Position numbers and translations under genes: made by a program. The notes beneath the pieces were generated by a model. It was not told the DNA's origin. It was given only the letters and a program-made list of their open reading frames with translations, and did not search any database. 64,000 nucleotides of DNA from Deinococcus multiflagellatus (GTDB lineage Bacteria; Deinococcota; Deinococci; Deinococcales; Deinococcaceae): contig NZ_JAIQXV010000001.1 in the NCBI RefSeq assembly GCF_020166415.1, forward strand, positions 248,001 to 312,000, in the 5' to 3' direction. This document shows positions 32,351-43,092 of the stretch, piece after piece (position 1 is the stretch's first letter; the number at the start of each line of letters is the position of its first letter).

Positions 32351-33666
32351 GCGTGCTCCTGCGGGTGCTGGGCAATTTGCCCCTGTAAGAAGGTGTGCAG
32401 GTCGCGGGTGTGCACGCTCGTCTGCGTGCCCGTGACCAGATTTTTGATACTGAGAGTGTCCCCCTCGACTTCCTGCGAGCCGATGAGGGCCACGAGGCGC
32501 GCGCCCCGGCGTTCGGCGTCCCGGAAGGCCGTGCCCGGCTTCAGCGCCCGGTAGGCAAATTCCGCCCGGCCCACCCGGCGGGCGCCTAACGCCACCGTGG
32601 CGGCGTAGCCCACGTTCTGTTCGTCCAGCGCGGCCACGTACAGCAGCGGGCCTTCGGGGGCCGGCAGCGCGCGGCCTTCGGCCTCCAGCGCCAGCAGCAG
32701 CCGCTCCACGCCAAACGCCCAGCCGATGCCCGGAACCGCCTCCTTGCTGCCCAGTTCCTGCGCCAGGCCGTCATAGCGGCCCCCGCCGCCCAGCGCGGAC
32801 TTGGCCCCCACGCCTTCGTGGTGCAGTTCCCAGGCCGTGCGCCGGTAGTAGTCCAGCCCCCGCACGATGCTGGGGTCGAGGTCATACGCCACGTCCCAGG
32901 TGTCCAGGTACCGCTGCACCGCCTCAAAGTGGGTTTTTGCCTCGGGCCCTAGGAAATCCAGCATGGGCCGCACACCAAGCCGGGCGATCAGGGCCTGATC
33001 GTCCTCGCTCTTGGAATCCAGAATGCGCATGGGATTGCGGCCCAGGCGGTCTCTGGAATCGTCTGAGAGGGCCTCCAGGTGCGGCGTGAACACCCCGCGC
33101 AGATACGCGTTGTAGGCCTCGCGGTCTTCCGGGTCGCCAATGCTGCCCAGCTTGACCCGCACGCCCTTCAAGCCCAGGGCCTGCACCACCTGCACCATCA
33201 GGGCAATCGCCTCGGCGTCCACCAGGGCGTCCGCGCTGCCCAGCACCTCGTAATCCACCTGATGAAACTGGCGCAGGCGCCCGCGCTGCTGGCGCTCGGC
33301 GCGGAACATGGGGCCGTGGGTCCAGAGTTTCAGCGGACTGGGCAGCTGCTTGAGCCCCCCCTGCAGATACGCCCGGACAATCCCCGCCGTGCCTTCCGGG
33401 CGCAGGATGTACCCGCCGTGGTCCCCGAAGTAATAGACGGTGAACATCTCCTTGCGCACGATGTCGGTGGAGCCGCCCACGCCGCGCTTGACCAGTTCGG
33501 CTTCTTCAAACAGCGGCGTGTCGATGCGCTGCGCGCCGGCGCGCTCCAGCACGCCGCGCGCGGTCTGCACCAGCCAGGCATGGTCACGGGCCGAAACATC
33601 AAGCGTGAGTTTCGGGCTGCCGGCTGGCAGGTGGTCTTCGGTGCCCTTGGGGCGTTTGATCGCCAT
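32347..33666 (-). CDS. hisS: Histidyl-tRNA synthetase
   Basis: This 439-residue class IIa synthetase opens [18 protein letters not shown]. Motif 2 is in [20 protein letters not shown], the HisA-like signature is [19 protein letters not shown], and motif 3 is [18 protein letters not shown]. The C-terminal anticodon-binding domain ends the protein. The start at MAIKRP fits the family, and upstream residues do not. It is the first gene of the hisS-aspS pair. Confidence 0.96.
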   Translation of the reverse strand: MAIKRPKGTEDHLPAGSPKLTLDVSARDHAWLVQTARGVLERAGAQRIDTPLFEEAELVKRGVGGSTDIVRKEMFTVYYFGDHGGYILRPEGTAGIVRAYLQGGLKQLPSPLKLWTHGPMFRAERQQRGRLRQFHQVDYEVLGSADALVDAEAIALMVQVVQALGLKGVRVKLGSIGDPEDREAYNAYLRGVFTPHLEALSDDSRDRLGRNPMRILDSKSEDDQALIARLGVRPMLDFLGPEAKTHFEAVQRYLDTWDVAYDLDPSIVRGLDYYRRTAWELHHEGVGAKSALGGGGRYDGLAQELGSKEAVPGIGWAFGVERLLLALEAEGRALPAPEGPLLYVAALDEQNVGYAATVALGARRVGRAEFAYRALKPGTAFRDAERRGARLVALIGSQEVEGDTLSIKNLVTGTQTSVHTRDLHTFLQGQIAQHPQEHA

Positions 33667-33737
33667 AACAGAGCGGAGCATAGCGCGGGGCGCCGGGGCA
33701 GATGGGGGCCAGGGGAGAGGTGGGGGCCCCTTTCCAC

Positions 33738-34604
33738 TCAGGCCGGCGCCGGCTCCAGCTCGAACACCACCACCTCGGCCGGGCAGGCCCAGCGCAGCGG
33801 CACGCCGGTCACCCCCAGCCCCTGCGACACAAAGCCCAGCGCCTCACCCGCCGGGGCCTGGGTGGGCTGGCCCTCGGCGGGCGACTGCACAATGCGGGTG
33901 CCCCGCACCCAGCCGCGCAGCACGTTCAGCAGTGTGGAGCGCTTCTTCAGCGCCCCGAACAGCGGCAGCCGCACCTGCCCGCCGTGGGTGTGGCCACTGA
34001 GGGTCAGGCCCACCCAGGCCGGCACCTGGGTGAGGTAATCGGGGTTGTGTGCCAGCAGCACCACCGCGCCGCCCGCCCTGCCCCGCAGCGCCGCGTCCAG
34101 GTCCTGGGTGCCAAACCACCAGTCGTCCACGCCCGCCACATACAGGTCGTCGCGCAGCTGCACGCCCGCATTGTTGATCAGGCGCACGCCTGCCAGCCGC
34201 AGCCGCTCAGCAAAGGTGGTGCGCGCGGCGTTGGTGTTCAGGCTGGTCCAGTCGTGGTTGCCCCACACCCCGTAGACACCCAGCGGCGCCTGCAGGCGCG
34301 AGAGTTCATCCAGCAACTTGCGGTGGCGCCGGGTGCCCACCCCGCTGTCCAGAAAATCGCCGGTAATGACAATCACGTCTGGCTGCGTCTCCAGAACGGC
34401 CGAGACCCAGCGCCGCACCGAGCGGTGCCCCACGAACAGGCCGTAATGCAGGTCGCTGAGCTGCGCCACGCGCACCGGGCGCGTTAGGCCGGGCAACGCC
34501 ACCTGTTGCCGGTTGATCACGAAGCGGTAGGTATTGGACACGGACGCGGCGCCCAGGGCCAGGGACCCCAGGCCAGCGGCGCGCAGCACACGGAAGACAG
34601 CCAT
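33738..34604 (-). CDS. Membrane-anchored calcineurin-like phosphoesterase
   Basis: This 288-residue protein has a short N-terminal hydrophobic stretch ([19 protein letters not shown]) and a metallophosphoesterase domain. The metal ligands are visible in [14 protein letters not shown] (D-x-H), [14 protein letters not shown] (GD), [10 protein letters not shown] (GNH), VLLAHNPDY (H) and [15 protein letters not shown] (GHTH). It resembles YkuE-type enzymes of the cell envelope, some of which act on UDP-linked lipid precursors. The exact substrate is not known. Confidence 0.9.
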   Translation of the reverse strand: MAVFRVLRAAGLGSLALGAASVSNTYRFVINRQQVALPGLTRPVRVAQLSDLHYGLFVGHRSVRRWVSAVLETQPDVIVITGDFLDSGVGTRRHRKLLDELSRLQAPLGVYGVWGNHDWTSLNTNAARTTFAERLRLAGVRLINNAGVQLRDDLYVAGVDDWWFGTQDLDAALRGRAGGAVVLLAHNPDYLTQVPAWVGLTLSGHTHGGQVRLPLFGALKKRSTLLNVLRGWVRGTRIVQSPAEGQPTQAPAGEALGFVSQGLGVTGVPLRWACPAEVVVFELEPAPA

Positions 34605-34673
34605 GCCCCAGAGCTTATGCCCAAAGCGCCAGGGACCGCCGGCGCGTACACCAGCGGTCCCCGCGAATGGTCC

Positions 34674-35039
34674 TTACTGCCGAACGCTGAAGGGCAGCCC
34701 TGTGGACTGCCGGCCGGCCACTTCCACGAACAGCCAGCTGCCGCCCACCGGGGCGTCGGCGGGAATGGTCAGCACGATCTCGCTGTCGGTCCACGAGCGC
34801 ACCGCGCTGGCGGGGAAGAGGTAGCCGCCCTGGCCGCGCTCGTCGGCGCCCAGGCGCACCCGGCCGGTGCTGGGCCCGCCCAGGTAGCGGCCCTGAATGG
34901 TCACGGTCCCGCCGCGCGTGGCCGCCTCGGACACCTTGATGAGCATGGGGGTTACCGTCACCATGGCGGTCTGCTGCGCGGGCGCGCAGGCCACCAGGGG
35001 CGCGGTCAACACTAAAGAAGCAACCAAGAAACGCAGCAT
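34674..35039 (-). CDS. TIG/IPT-domain lipoprotein
   Basis: This small 121-residue lipoprotein has a signal peptide ending in the lipobox LVAC ([18 protein letters not shown]). It is followed by a single immunoglobulin-like TIG/IPT domain: [20 protein letters not shown], then [20 protein letters not shown]. Such domains bind surfaces or ligands, but no specific role is evident. It is divergent from the lipid kinase, with only 35 nt between the two starts, so their promoters must overlap. Confidence 0.82.
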   Translation of the reverse strand: MLRFLVASLVLTAPLVACAPAQQTAMVTVTPMLIKVSEAATRGGTVTIQGRYLGGPSTGRVRLGADERGQGGYLFPASAVRSWTDSEIVLTIPADAPVGGSWLFVEVAGRQSTGLPFSVRQ

Positions 35040-35074
35040 GCTTAAGCCTCCGTGCCCGCAGTGTAATACATGCG

Positions 35075-36031
<957 letters not shown>

Positions 36032-36123
36032 GCCAAGCCCGTCTGGGACAGCAAAAAATGGGCAGCCTCACAGGAAGGCCAGGAAGGGGCCTCGGCGCGC
36101 GGCTGAGGGGTAAAGTACTGGGC

Positions 36124-36623
36124 ATGGGCGCCGAGTTTCGCACCTGCCGTGTTTGTCAGCAGCCCCTTTCGATAGCGGCATTTCCCAAAAACCGCCCCGA
36201 TGGCAGTCGGCACTATCGTTGCCTCAATTGTCAGGCAGCGGCCTACCGTCAGCGCTATGCCCAAGATGATCGGCGTCGCGTTTTTCAGATGGCCTACAGT
36301 ATGAATGGCAGTGTGCTCAAACGTTTTCCCAGTTCAGTCCTCTTGCGCCGGAGATGTTGGTGACATTGCTCTGCGAAACGCCAGCTTGTACCTATTGCGG
36401 CCTGCGGAATGATCGATGTGGTCTGGGTTTCCAGATTGATCACACTCATCCTCTAAGTCGGGGTGGGCGCCACGAGATGGACAATCTCGCGCTCGCCTGC
36501 GCGCAATGCAACCGGGCCAAATGGAACCTCACCCGAGACGAGTTTGAGCGCTGGCTGGCGCGAGCTGCCCAGCATCTGGCTGCCCCCAATCCAATGTTCT
36601 ATAATTCCACTTATGAAACATAA
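36124..36623 (+). pseudogene. HNH endonuclease with N-terminal zinc finger, frameshifted
   Basis: Two frames together encode one protein. The first (from ATG 36124, TAAAGT 7 nt upstream) gives a zinc-finger part with two Cys pairs (CRVCQQPLS and YRCLNCQAAAYRQRYA) and runs into TGA at 36361-36363. The second frame reads QFSPLAPEMLVTLLCETPAC, then the HNH core: YCGLRND, FQIDHTHPLSRGGRHEMDNL and CAQCNRAKW. All catalytic residues are intact. The frames meet near TTTTCCC at about 36327, and a -1 shift would join them. The base composition is less GC-rich than its neighbours, suggesting transfer. It is either a recent pseudogene, a programmed frameshift or a sequencing error. A TATAAT box for the next gene lies in its last codons. 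Confidence 0.78.
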
Positions 36624-36626
36624 GGA

Positions 36627-37679
36627 ATGGCGATGACGGGCGCTGCCCTGGTCCTGGCCTCCCGCTGGGCCAGTGCCGCCAATCGCCGCCGCGAGGGCCT
36701 CCGGGCGGCCCATAGCCAGGACGCCGCCGCCCTGAGTGAGCTGCTGCACACCTACATGCGCCTGAAATCCAGTCGGGGTGGGCGGATCAGCGAACTCACG
36801 CTGTCGCACTACGCCGAGAGCGTGCGGCGCTTCCTGACCTTCACAGGGCCCCCAGAAGCCCCCTCACACGCGCTGAACCAGTTGTCCAGCGAGGTGTTCG
36901 ACCTATGGCTGCTGCACCTGCAAGCCGAAGGGCTCGCGGCGGCCAGTGTGAAACGTCACCTCTACGGCGTCCGCAATCTCATGAAGGCCCTGGTGTGGGC
37001 GAACGTGCTGGACCACGACCCCAGCGCTGGGGTTCGCCCGCCTGCCGACGCCACGCCCGCCCACGCCCGCAAACGCGCCATTGAAGGAGCGCAATACCGC
37101 CAGTTGCTGGAGCTGCCAGAAGCGTTGCATCCCGCTCACCCCACACGGGCCACCCGCGACCGCATGCTGCTGCTGCTGGGCGGCAATCTGGGCCTGCGGG
37201 CCGCTGAAATCGTGGGGCTCAATCTCGGGGACGCTGATCTGACGACCAGTGCCCTCCAGGTGCGGGGCAAGGGCAGCAAGTTGCGCCGGGTGCCCCTCAC
37301 GGCGGGCATGAAAGCGGCCCTGCAGGCGTGGCTGACCTACCGGGTCGCCGTGGCAGCCCCCAGCGGGCCCGACGCGCCGCTGCTGGTCTCCCTGACACCC
37401 AGGAATCTGGGCGGACGCCTGACCACCAAAGGCGGGCGGGATATCGCGGCCCAGTACTATCAGGCGCTGGGCCTCCCGGCGGAGATGTGGGGCCTGCACA
37501 CCCTGCGCCGGACGGCCGGCACCCAGCTCTACCGCGCCACCCGTGACCTGCATGTGGTCGCCGATGTGCTGGGTCACGCCTCAGTCAATACCTCGGCGAT
37601 TTACGCCAAGATGGACACAGAGCTGCGGCGCGAAGCGCTGGAGGCCATGGAAGCACTGCGGGAGAAGCCAAAACCCTAA
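36627..37679 (+). CDS. Tyrosine recombinase (XerC/D-like integrase)
   Basis: This 350-residue site-specific recombinase has an N-terminal SAM-like core-binding domain ([18 protein letters not shown]). The catalytic domain has the Arg in [18 protein letters not shown], a Lys in [15 protein letters not shown], the H-x2-R in [15 protein letters not shown], the second His in [13 protein letters not shown] and the nucleophile Tyr in [16 protein letters not shown]. All are present, so it should be active. An ATG at 36633 fits the ribosome binding site AAGG better than 36627. TATAAT at 36600-36605 is a likely promoter. The gene converges on lnt with a 4-nt overlap. It could be a chromosomal Xer or a remnant of an integrated element. 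Confidence 0.9.
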   Translation: MAMTGAALVLASRWASAANRRREGLRAAHSQDAAALSELLHTYMRLKSSRGGRISELTLSHYAESVRRFLTFTGPPEAPSHALNQLSSEVFDLWLLHLQAEGLAAASVKRHLYGVRNLMKALVWANVLDHDPSAGVRPPADATPAHARKRAIEGAQYRQLLELPEALHPAHPTRATRDRMLLLLGGNLGLRAAEIVGLNLGDADLTTSALQVRGKGSKLRRVPLTAGMKAALQAWLTYRVAVAAPSGPDAPLLVSLTPRNLGGRLTTKGGRDIAAQYYQALGLPAEMWGLHTLRRTAGTQLYRATRDLHVVADVLGHASVNTSAIYAKMDTELRREALEAMEALREKPKP

Positions 37680-39148
37680 AGCCACGCCACCCGCCGCCGC
37701 CAGCCATACAGCACCATCAGCAGCGCCAGCCCCAGCGCCGGCAGGTCACCCACCTGCATGAACACGGTGGTGCCGCTCAGCAGCCGGGGGCGCACGTCCA
37801 GCACCTGCACCTCTTGGCCCGTGCTCACGGTCTGCACCGGCTGGCCCAGGTCGTTCACCGCACCCGCCACGCCCAGGTTCACGCTGCGCACCAGCCAGCG
37901 CCGGGTTTCGATGGCGCGCACCCGGCCCATCTGGAAATGCTGCTGCACGCCCCAGCCCTTGTACCAGCCGTCGTTGCTGGGGTTGACCAGCACCTGCGCG
38001 CCCCGGTTGGCCAGCGTGCGCGCCACCCACGGAAACACGCTGTCGTAGCAGACATAAGTGCCGTAAGCCACACCGCCAAGACTTAAGGGACCGAGATCGC
38101 GGTTGGGCACCGTATCGGGAATCGCAAAGCCAAGCGGCGTGAGAATCAGGCGGTAAATCGGGCCCAGAACAGTCTGGAAAGGAAATTCCTCGCCAAACGG
38201 CACCAGCTTGGCCTTGTCGTTGCGGGACATCACCCGGCCACTGGCATCAAGACTGATGACGGCGTTGTAGGCCGGGCTGACATTCGCATATACCCCTGCG
38301 CCACTGATCCCCGGCCCCGGAAAAGCGGTGACTGGGGCCGGTGGACCGGCGAATGTCAAGGCGGTTTCGCTCCAGACCACCACACTGCCGGGCGGGCGGT
38401 TCAGACTGGCCTGCCGCTGCACCCGGAACTGCTCGTCTGCCGTGAGGGTGCCGGACGCCCGATCAAACGCCGCAAACGCCATCCGCAGCACCCGCATGGG
38501 CTGTTCAGGCCCTTCGCCGGGAAGGCGGGTCAGGCCGTAGCCCAGGGCCCCGCCCCAGGCCAGCGCCGCCAGCACCACGGGACGCCAGGACGCTCTCCCC
38601 TGCTGCCGTTCCAACCACGCCTGGCCCAGTGCCGCCGCAGTGAAGGCCACCAGCACGCTGCCCAGCAGCACACCGCCCAGGTCCGCAATCTGGATAGCGG
38701 GCGTGGGCAGCAGGGTGTACCCCAGGGTGGGCCAGGGAAAGGCCAGCGGGCCCAGAAAGCGCAGCCATTCCAGCAGCACCCAGCCGCCCGCCAGGGTCCA
38801 GACCCGTCCGGTGGGCGAAGGAGTCAGGCGGGTGGCAATCAGGGCCATGCCCGCCAGAAAGGCCCCCTCCAAGGCGAACAGCAGCCCGGCCAGGGCGCCG
38901 AACGGCACCATGCCAAACAGCAGGTCCACCAGAAAGGCGCCCAGCCACCACAGGTGCAGCCCCATGTAGCCAAAGCCCGCCCAGAACAGCCGCCCGGCGG
39001 CCTGCCGGGGGGTATCGGCGCGGGCGGTGAACGCCAGAATGGCCGCCAGCGGCAGGGCGCTCAGCGCACTCCAGGGCAGTGGCAGACCGCAGGCGGCCAG
39101 GGCCAGGCCCAGCAGCAGGGCGGTGACGGGAACAGGCATGGGGGCCAT
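37676..39148 (-). CDS. lnt: Apolipoprotein N-acyltransferase
   Basis: Lnt adds the third acyl chain to lipoproteins in the inner membrane. The 490-residue protein has about six TM segments at its N terminus ([40 protein letters not shown]). A nitrilase-like periplasmic domain carries the E-K-C triad: [26 protein letters not shown] and [15 protein letters not shown]. One TM closes the protein ([15 protein letters not shown]). The triad is intact. Lipoproteins elsewhere in the window (TIG, SGNH, astacin-like) are plausible substrates. The 3' end overlaps the recombinase by 4 nt. Confidence 0.94.
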   Translation of the reverse strand: MAPMPVPVTALLLGLALAACGLPLPWSALSALPLAAILAFTARADTPRQAAGRLFWAGFGYMGLHLWWLGAFLVDLLFGMVPFGALAGLLFALEGAFLAGMALIATRLTPSPTGRVWTLAGGWVLLEWLRFLGPLAFPWPTLGYTLLPTPAIQIADLGGVLLGSVLVAFTAAALGQAWLERQQGRASWRPVVLAALAWGGALGYGLTRLPGEGPEQPMRVLRMAFAAFDRASGTLTADEQFRVQRQASLNRPPGSVVVWSETALTFAGPPAPVTAFPGPGISGAGVYANVSPAYNAVISLDASGRVMSRNDKAKLVPFGEEFPFQTVLGPIYRLILTPLGFAIPDTVPNRDLGPLSLGGVAYGTYVCYDSVFPWVARTLANRGAQVLVNPSNDGWYKGWGVQQHFQMGRVRAIETRRWLVRSVNLGVAGAVNDLGQPVQTVSTGQEVQVLDVRPRLLSGTTVFMQVGDLPALGLALLMVLYGWRRRVAWL

Positions 39149-39263
39149 GATAGGGCCGGATGGTTGGGCGCCGTGCGGGCCGCGCCCCTGGGCGGAGGCT
39201 AAAGAGTGTCACAGGGCCCCCCCGTGGGTGGACCGGCGGCCACGCACCACAGATCGGGGCAGA

Positions 39264-39989
39264 ATGTTCTACGATACGTGCACCTTGCGAGTGGCCTTTA
39301 TCAGTGACATACACGGCAACATTCACGCCCTGACGGCGGTGAAGCGCTTCCTGAGCGAGAACATCGTCAATCAGGTGATCGTGGTGGGCGACCTCGTGGG
39401 CTACGGCGCCAGCCCCGGGCCGGTCATTGACTTCGTGCGGCGCGAGGGCTGGGTGGCCGGCCTGGGGTCCAGCGACATGCGCGTGGCCATTGACCTGGGC
39501 GAGCGCGCCGACCGCAAGGGCGTGGCCGATCAGGTGCTGACCTGGACGAAGAAGATCCTGACCCCCGAGCAGCTGGACTTCCTGCGCCGGCTGCCGCCGG
39601 GCGGGCGCATCACCACGCCGATTGGCCGCGTGCGCTTCTTTCACGGCAGCCCCCACGCCCCGGACCAGCGCCTGGACCTGATGGCCCCCAAGCGTGAACT
39701 CGAAGAACTGGCCGATTCGCTGGGCGCCCGCGTGATCGTGGTGGGCGGCTCACACGTCCCCTTCGTGCGCGTGCTGGGCGACACCACCTTCGTGGACCCC
39801 GGCAGCGTGGGCCTGACCCTGAACCATGAACCCGGCGCCGACGTGGCAATTGTGGACTGCGTGGGCCGCAAGCCCAAGGTGTCCCTGCACAAGGTGACCT
39901 ACGACTTTGCCTCCAGCGCCTTTGACATCATGGCCTGGAACCTGCCCCCGGTGATTGCGGATGTGATTCGCACCGGGCGAATGGGGTAA
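39264..39989 (+). CDS. Calcineurin-like metallophosphoesterase (YfcE/MJ0936-like)
   Basis: This 241-residue soluble phosphoesterase has the metal motifs [18 protein letters not shown] (D-x-H), [18 protein letters not shown] (GD), [12 protein letters not shown] (the usual N replaced by SD), [10 protein letters not shown] (H) and [11 protein letters not shown] (GSH, in place of GHTH). Several ligands therefore deviate from the standard set, so activity or metal choice may differ. The start is uncertain: ATG 39264 has no ribosome binding site. TTG 39285 would give [12 protein letters not shown], the usual N terminus, with TACGAT 9 nt upstream, and may be the true start. Confidence 0.85.
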   Translation: MFYDTCTLRVAFISDIHGNIHALTAVKRFLSENIVNQVIVVGDLVGYGASPGPVIDFVRREGWVAGLGSSDMRVAIDLGERADRKGVADQVLTWTKKILTPEQLDFLRRLPPGGRITTPIGRVRFFHGSPHAPDQRLDLMAPKRELEELADSLGARVIVVGGSHVPFVRVLGDTTFVDPGSVGLTLNHEPGADVAIVDCVGRKPKVSLHKVTYDFASSAFDIMAWNLPPVIADVIRTGRMG

Positions 39990-40004
39990 AGGACAAAAGC
40001 AGAG

Positions 40005-40036
40005 GCGCGGCGGACCCACTCAAAGGTCCGCCGCGC
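40005..40036. terminator. Bidirectional terminator hairpin
   Basis: Perfect 12-bp stem GCGCGGCGGACC/GGTCCGCCGCGC with an 8-nt loop, followed by TGTTCT on the plus strand. It serves the convergent phosphoesterase and aminotransferase genes. Confidence 0.8.
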
Positions 40037-40056
40037 TGTTCTGGGCTTTCTGGTCT

Positions 40057-41202
40057 TCAGGCCGGCACCGGGGCCAGCGCATCCAGAAAGCGCCCAGCCA
40101 GGCCGCGTTCGCCCAGCAGGTCTTCCAGCGCGCGCATCAGGGTCAGGTACGGCGCGGGGCGGGCGGTTTCGCCCATCAGGCCCAGGCGCCAGATCTGGCC
40201 GGCGGTGGGGCCCAGGCCGCCCGTCACGCTGATGCCGCGCTCGCGCAGGCGGCGGCGCACGTCAGCGTCATCAAAGCCCGTGGGGAGGCGCAGGGCCAGC
40301 ACGGTGGGCAGCCGGGCTTCGGGGCGGGCCACGTACGGCGTGAAGCCCAGGGGCGCCAGGGCCTGCTGCACCGCCTGCCCAATCTGCGCCGCGCGCGCCT
40401 GGCGCACGGTCAGGCCTTCGTCCAGGGCGGCCCGCAGCGCCGCGTGCAGGGCGTAGTGGAGGTTCACCGGCACGGTGTGGTGGTAGCTCTGGCGGTCCCA
40501 GTAGTCGCGCAGGCCTTCAAAGTCGCAGTACCACAGCGGGGTGAGGGTCCGGCGGGCGGCAAAGCGTTCAAAGGCCCGGGTGCTGATCGCCACCGGGGCC
40601 AGCCCGGGGGGGGCCGAGAGGCACTTCTGCGCCCCGGTGTAGGCGTAATCCACGCCCCACTCGTTCATGAAGAAGGGTTCCATGCCCGCCGTGGTCACCG
40701 CGTCCACCGTCAGCAGGGCGCCGCTGTCGCGCACCAGGGCGGCCAGGGCGGGCACCGGGTTCAGCACGCCGGTGCTGGTTTCGCCGTGCACCACCGCCAC
40801 CAGCCGCGCGCCGTCCAGCTGCGCGGCCACCGCTGCCGGGTCAATGGGCTCGCCGTGCAGGGCCTGCACCACGCGCACGCGGGCGCCGTACCGGGTCGCC
40901 ATCTCGGCCATGCGCGCGCCAAACGAACCGTTCACACACACCAGCACGTCGTCGCCCGCCTCCACCAGATTGGCGAAGCCGGCCTCCATGCCCAGGCTGC
41001 CGGTGCCGGCCAGCAGGGCGGTAAAGGTGTCCGGCGCCGCGCCGTACATGGCGCGCAGGTCGGCCTGAATCTCGCGGTTCAGGGCGAAGACCTCGGGGTC
41101 CATGTGGCCCAGCATGGGGCGGGTCAGCGCGGCCAGGGCGTCGGGGTGGATCGGGGTGGGGCCGGGCGTGAGGAGGGTGTGCTCGGGCGCTGGGGCGGGC
41201 AT
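40057..41202 (-). CDS. Class V aminotransferase (serine/alanine-glyoxylate type)
   Basis: This 381-residue PLP enzyme is of the alanine-glyoxylate/serine-pyruvate aminotransferase group. It opens [20 protein letters not shown] and has [20 protein letters not shown]. The Schiff-base Lys lies in [20 protein letters not shown], and the C terminus has [20 protein letters not shown]. Such enzymes move amino groups between serine or alanine and glyoxylate or pyruvate. The precise substrates are not fixed by sequence alone. The divergent upstream gap contains AT-rich repeats. Confidence 0.92.
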   Translation of the reverse strand: MPAPAPEHTLLTPGPTPIHPDALAALTRPMLGHMDPEVFALNREIQADLRAMYGAAPDTFTALLAGTGSLGMEAGFANLVEAGDDVLVCVNGSFGARMAEMATRYGARVRVVQALHGEPIDPAAVAAQLDGARLVAVVHGETSTGVLNPVPALAALVRDSGALLTVDAVTTAGMEPFFMNEWGVDYAYTGAQKCLSAPPGLAPVAISTRAFERFAARRTLTPLWYCDFEGLRDYWDRQSYHHTVPVNLHYALHAALRAALDEGLTVRQARAAQIGQAVQQALAPLGFTPYVARPEARLPTVLALRLPTGFDDADVRRRLRERGISVTGGLGPTAGQIWRLGLMGETARPAPYLTLMRALEDLLGERGLAGRFLDALAPVPA

Positions 41203-41409
41203 GGCCTACAAGGTAGTGGAACAGGCAGGTTTTGGCAATGATATTGCGGAAGGTTGAAGATGCGGTGGCTTTGGGAGAGAAATATTGCCACGAAGATCGA
41301 TCTGTATCCGGTAAATTGCCCAAAACGGACAGGGCCATGATCCTGCAGTGCGCGGTGCCCTGTGGGGCTGTCCAGACACCTTCGGGGCTGAGCCACTAGC
41401 ATGGGGGGC
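41203..41409. promoter_or_regulatory. AT-rich divergent intergenic region with three TGGCAAT-type repeats
   Basis: Three related motifs occur: TTTGGCAATGATATTGC (41231-41246, containing GCAAT-gat-ATTGC), AATATTGCCA (41281-41290, inverse) and AAATTGCCCAAAA (41313-41325, inverse). They stand in an unusually AT-rich 120 nt between the aminotransferase and HAD genes and look like operator sites. No regulator is adjacent. Confidence 0.45.
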
Positions 41410-42096
41410 ATGAGTGACCCCAGCCTGCGCGCGGTGCTGTTTGACCGGGACGACACGATTGCCTACACCGACCCGGGCGTGTACCGCGAAGCCGCCGTCT
41501 GGATGGCCCGCACCTACGGCGTGACCCCGGACGCCGCGCTGCAGGCCCTGCGCGAGCAGTGGGCGGCGCGGGCGCTGACGTGGTGGGACCTGCGCTCCCA
41601 GGCCCAGGAGGACGCCTTCTGGGCCGACTACGGCACCGAGCTGACCGGCCGCCTGGGCCTGCCCCCCGAAGCCGCGCCGCAGCTGATGGCCGCCTATCCG
41701 TACGAGGTCTACATGAAGCCGGTGCCGCATGCCCGCGAGGTGCTGCTGGAACTGCGCGCCCGGGGCTTGAAGGTGGGGGTGCTGAGCAACACCCTGCCCA
41801 GCATTGACCGCACCCTGAAGGCGGTGGGCCTGGACGATCTGGTGGACGTGGCGGTGGCCACCTGCGTGGTGGGCGTGCACAAGCCGGACGCCGGGGCCTA
41901 TCTGCACGCGGCTGAGGCCCTGGGGGTGGAACCTGCCGAGGTGCTGTTCGTGGACGACAAGGCTGAGAACGTCGAGGCGGCCCGCGCGCTGGGCATGCAG
42001 GCGGTGCAGATTGACCTGCGCGGCGAGGTGGCGGGCGCCCTGCACGATCTGCGCGCCGTGCTGGACCGGGTGCCGGGGCCCGCCCACGCGCCGTGA
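41410..42096 (+). CDS. HAD-superfamily phosphatase
   Basis: This 228-residue haloacid dehalogenase-like hydrolase has motif I AVLFDRDDTIAYTDPGVY, motif II LKVGVLSNTLPSIDRTLKAV, and a motif III/IV region with VVGVHKPDAGAYLHAAEALG and VLFVDDKAENVEAARALG. The nucleophile is DRDDT rather than the common DxDGT, still with both Asp residues. It likely dephosphorylates a small metabolite. The start giving MSDPSLR is preferred because TAGCAT lies 7 nt upstream; an in-frame ATG at 41401 also exists. Its stop overlaps the dipeptidase start (GTGA). Confidence 0.88.
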   Translation: MSDPSLRAVLFDRDDTIAYTDPGVYREAAVWMARTYGVTPDAALQALREQWAARALTWWDLRSQAQEDAFWADYGTELTGRLGLPPEAAPQLMAAYPYEVYMKPVPHAREVLLELRARGLKVGVLSNTLPSIDRTLKAVGLDDLVDVAVATCVVGVHKPDAGAYLHAAEALGVEPAEVLFVDDKAENVEAARALGMQAVQIDLRGEVAGALHDLRAVLDRVPGPAHAP

Positions 42097-43085
42097 GGCC
42101 CGTGCGGATTGACGCCCACCTCGATCTCGCCATGAATGCCCTGGATGGGCGCGACCTCACCCTGAGCCTGGAGGCGCTGCGGGCCCGCGACCCGGTGAAC
42201 GGCCAGACGGCCGCCGTCACGCTGCCGGAACTGCGGGCCTCGGGGGTGCAGGTGTGTCTGGGGACGCTGTTCGCCCTGCCGCGCACCCCGGGCAGTCCGC
42301 ACGGATACGTGGACCACGCGGGCGCCCGCGCGCAGGCCCTGGCCCAGCTGGCCGTGTATCGCCGCTGGGAAGACGCCGGACTGGTGCGGGTGCTGACCAG
42401 CCGCGCCGGGGTGGCCGCCCACCTGCAGGATGACCACGCGCCGCTGGGGGTGGTGCTGCTGATGGAAGGGGCCGACCCGGTGCGCGGTGCCGATGATCTT
42501 CCCTTCTGGGCCGAAAGGGGTGTGCGCCTCATTGGGCCGGCCTGGGGGCGCACGCGCTATGCCGGCGGCACCGACGCGCCGGGGCCCCTGACGGAGGCGG
42601 GGCGCGAGTTGGTCACCGCCATGCGTGAGCTGGGCCTGACCCTGGACGCCTCGCACCTGGACGACGCGGCCTTCTGGGACGCGGCGGAGCTGGGGGTGGG
42701 CATGATCGCCTCGCACGCCAATGCCCGCGCGCTGGTGCCGGGCAACCGCCACCTGAGTGACGAGATGGCGCGCGCTGTGGCGCAGGCGGGGGGGGTGATT
42801 GGGCTGGTCTACCTGAACCGCTTTCTTCGCCCGCTGCCCGAAGGCAGCCTGGAGCGGGTGCCGCTGGCCGAGCTGGCGGCGCACGCGCGGCATTACGCCG
42901 ACCTGGTCGGCTGGGAGCATGTGGGTCTGGGCAGCGATCTGGACGGGGGCTTTGGGGCCGAGAAGGCGCCGGGCGGCGTCACGCGCCACCGTGAGATCTG
43001 GCGGCTGCTGGACGAACTGCCCGAAGCCGCGCGGGCCGGGGTGGCGGGCGGCAATTGGGCGCGCTGGCTGAGCACCCGGTTGTGA
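42093..43085 (+). CDS. Membrane dipeptidase-like enzyme (M19)
   Basis: This 330-residue renal-dipeptidase-family zinc enzyme has the metal ligands in VRIDAHLDLAMNALDGRD (H-x-D), VVLLMEGADPVRGAD (E), GLTLDASHLDDAAFWDA (H) and GMIASHANARALVPGNR (H). The C-terminal segment is GWEHVGLGSDLDGGFGAE. Bacterial M19 enzymes cut dipeptides with an L-D or L-L bond. The GTG start overlaps the HAD gene. Together with the NlpC/P60 peptidase and dipeptide epimerase just downstream, it suggests use of murein-derived dipeptides. Confidence 0.93.
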   Translation: MRPVRIDAHLDLAMNALDGRDLTLSLEALRARDPVNGQTAAVTLPELRASGVQVCLGTLFALPRTPGSPHGYVDHAGARAQALAQLAVYRRWEDAGLVRVLTSRAGVAAHLQDDHAPLGVVLLMEGADPVRGADDLPFWAERGVRLIGPAWGRTRYAGGTDAPGPLTEAGRELVTAMRELGLTLDASHLDDAAFWDAAELGVGMIASHANARALVPGNRHLSDEMARAVAQAGGVIGLVYLNRFLRPLPEGSLERVPLAELAAHARHYADLVGWEHVGLGSDLDGGFGAEKAPGGVTRHREIWRLLDELPEAARAGVAGGNWARWLSTRL

Positions 43086-43092
43086 GGCCCGG

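Noticed and set aside
36300..36370. Programmed -1 frameshift in the HNH gene
   Set aside because: TTTTCCC is in the wrong phase for a standard X-XXY-YYZ slip, since only the Phe codon re-pairs well. Mutation or error is more likely, so it is listed as a pseudogene.
36627..37679. Calling the recombinase XerC or XerD and looking for dif
   Set aside because: The catalytic residues fit any tyrosine recombinase, and no dif-like 28-bp site could be recognised nearby, so the specific name was withheld.
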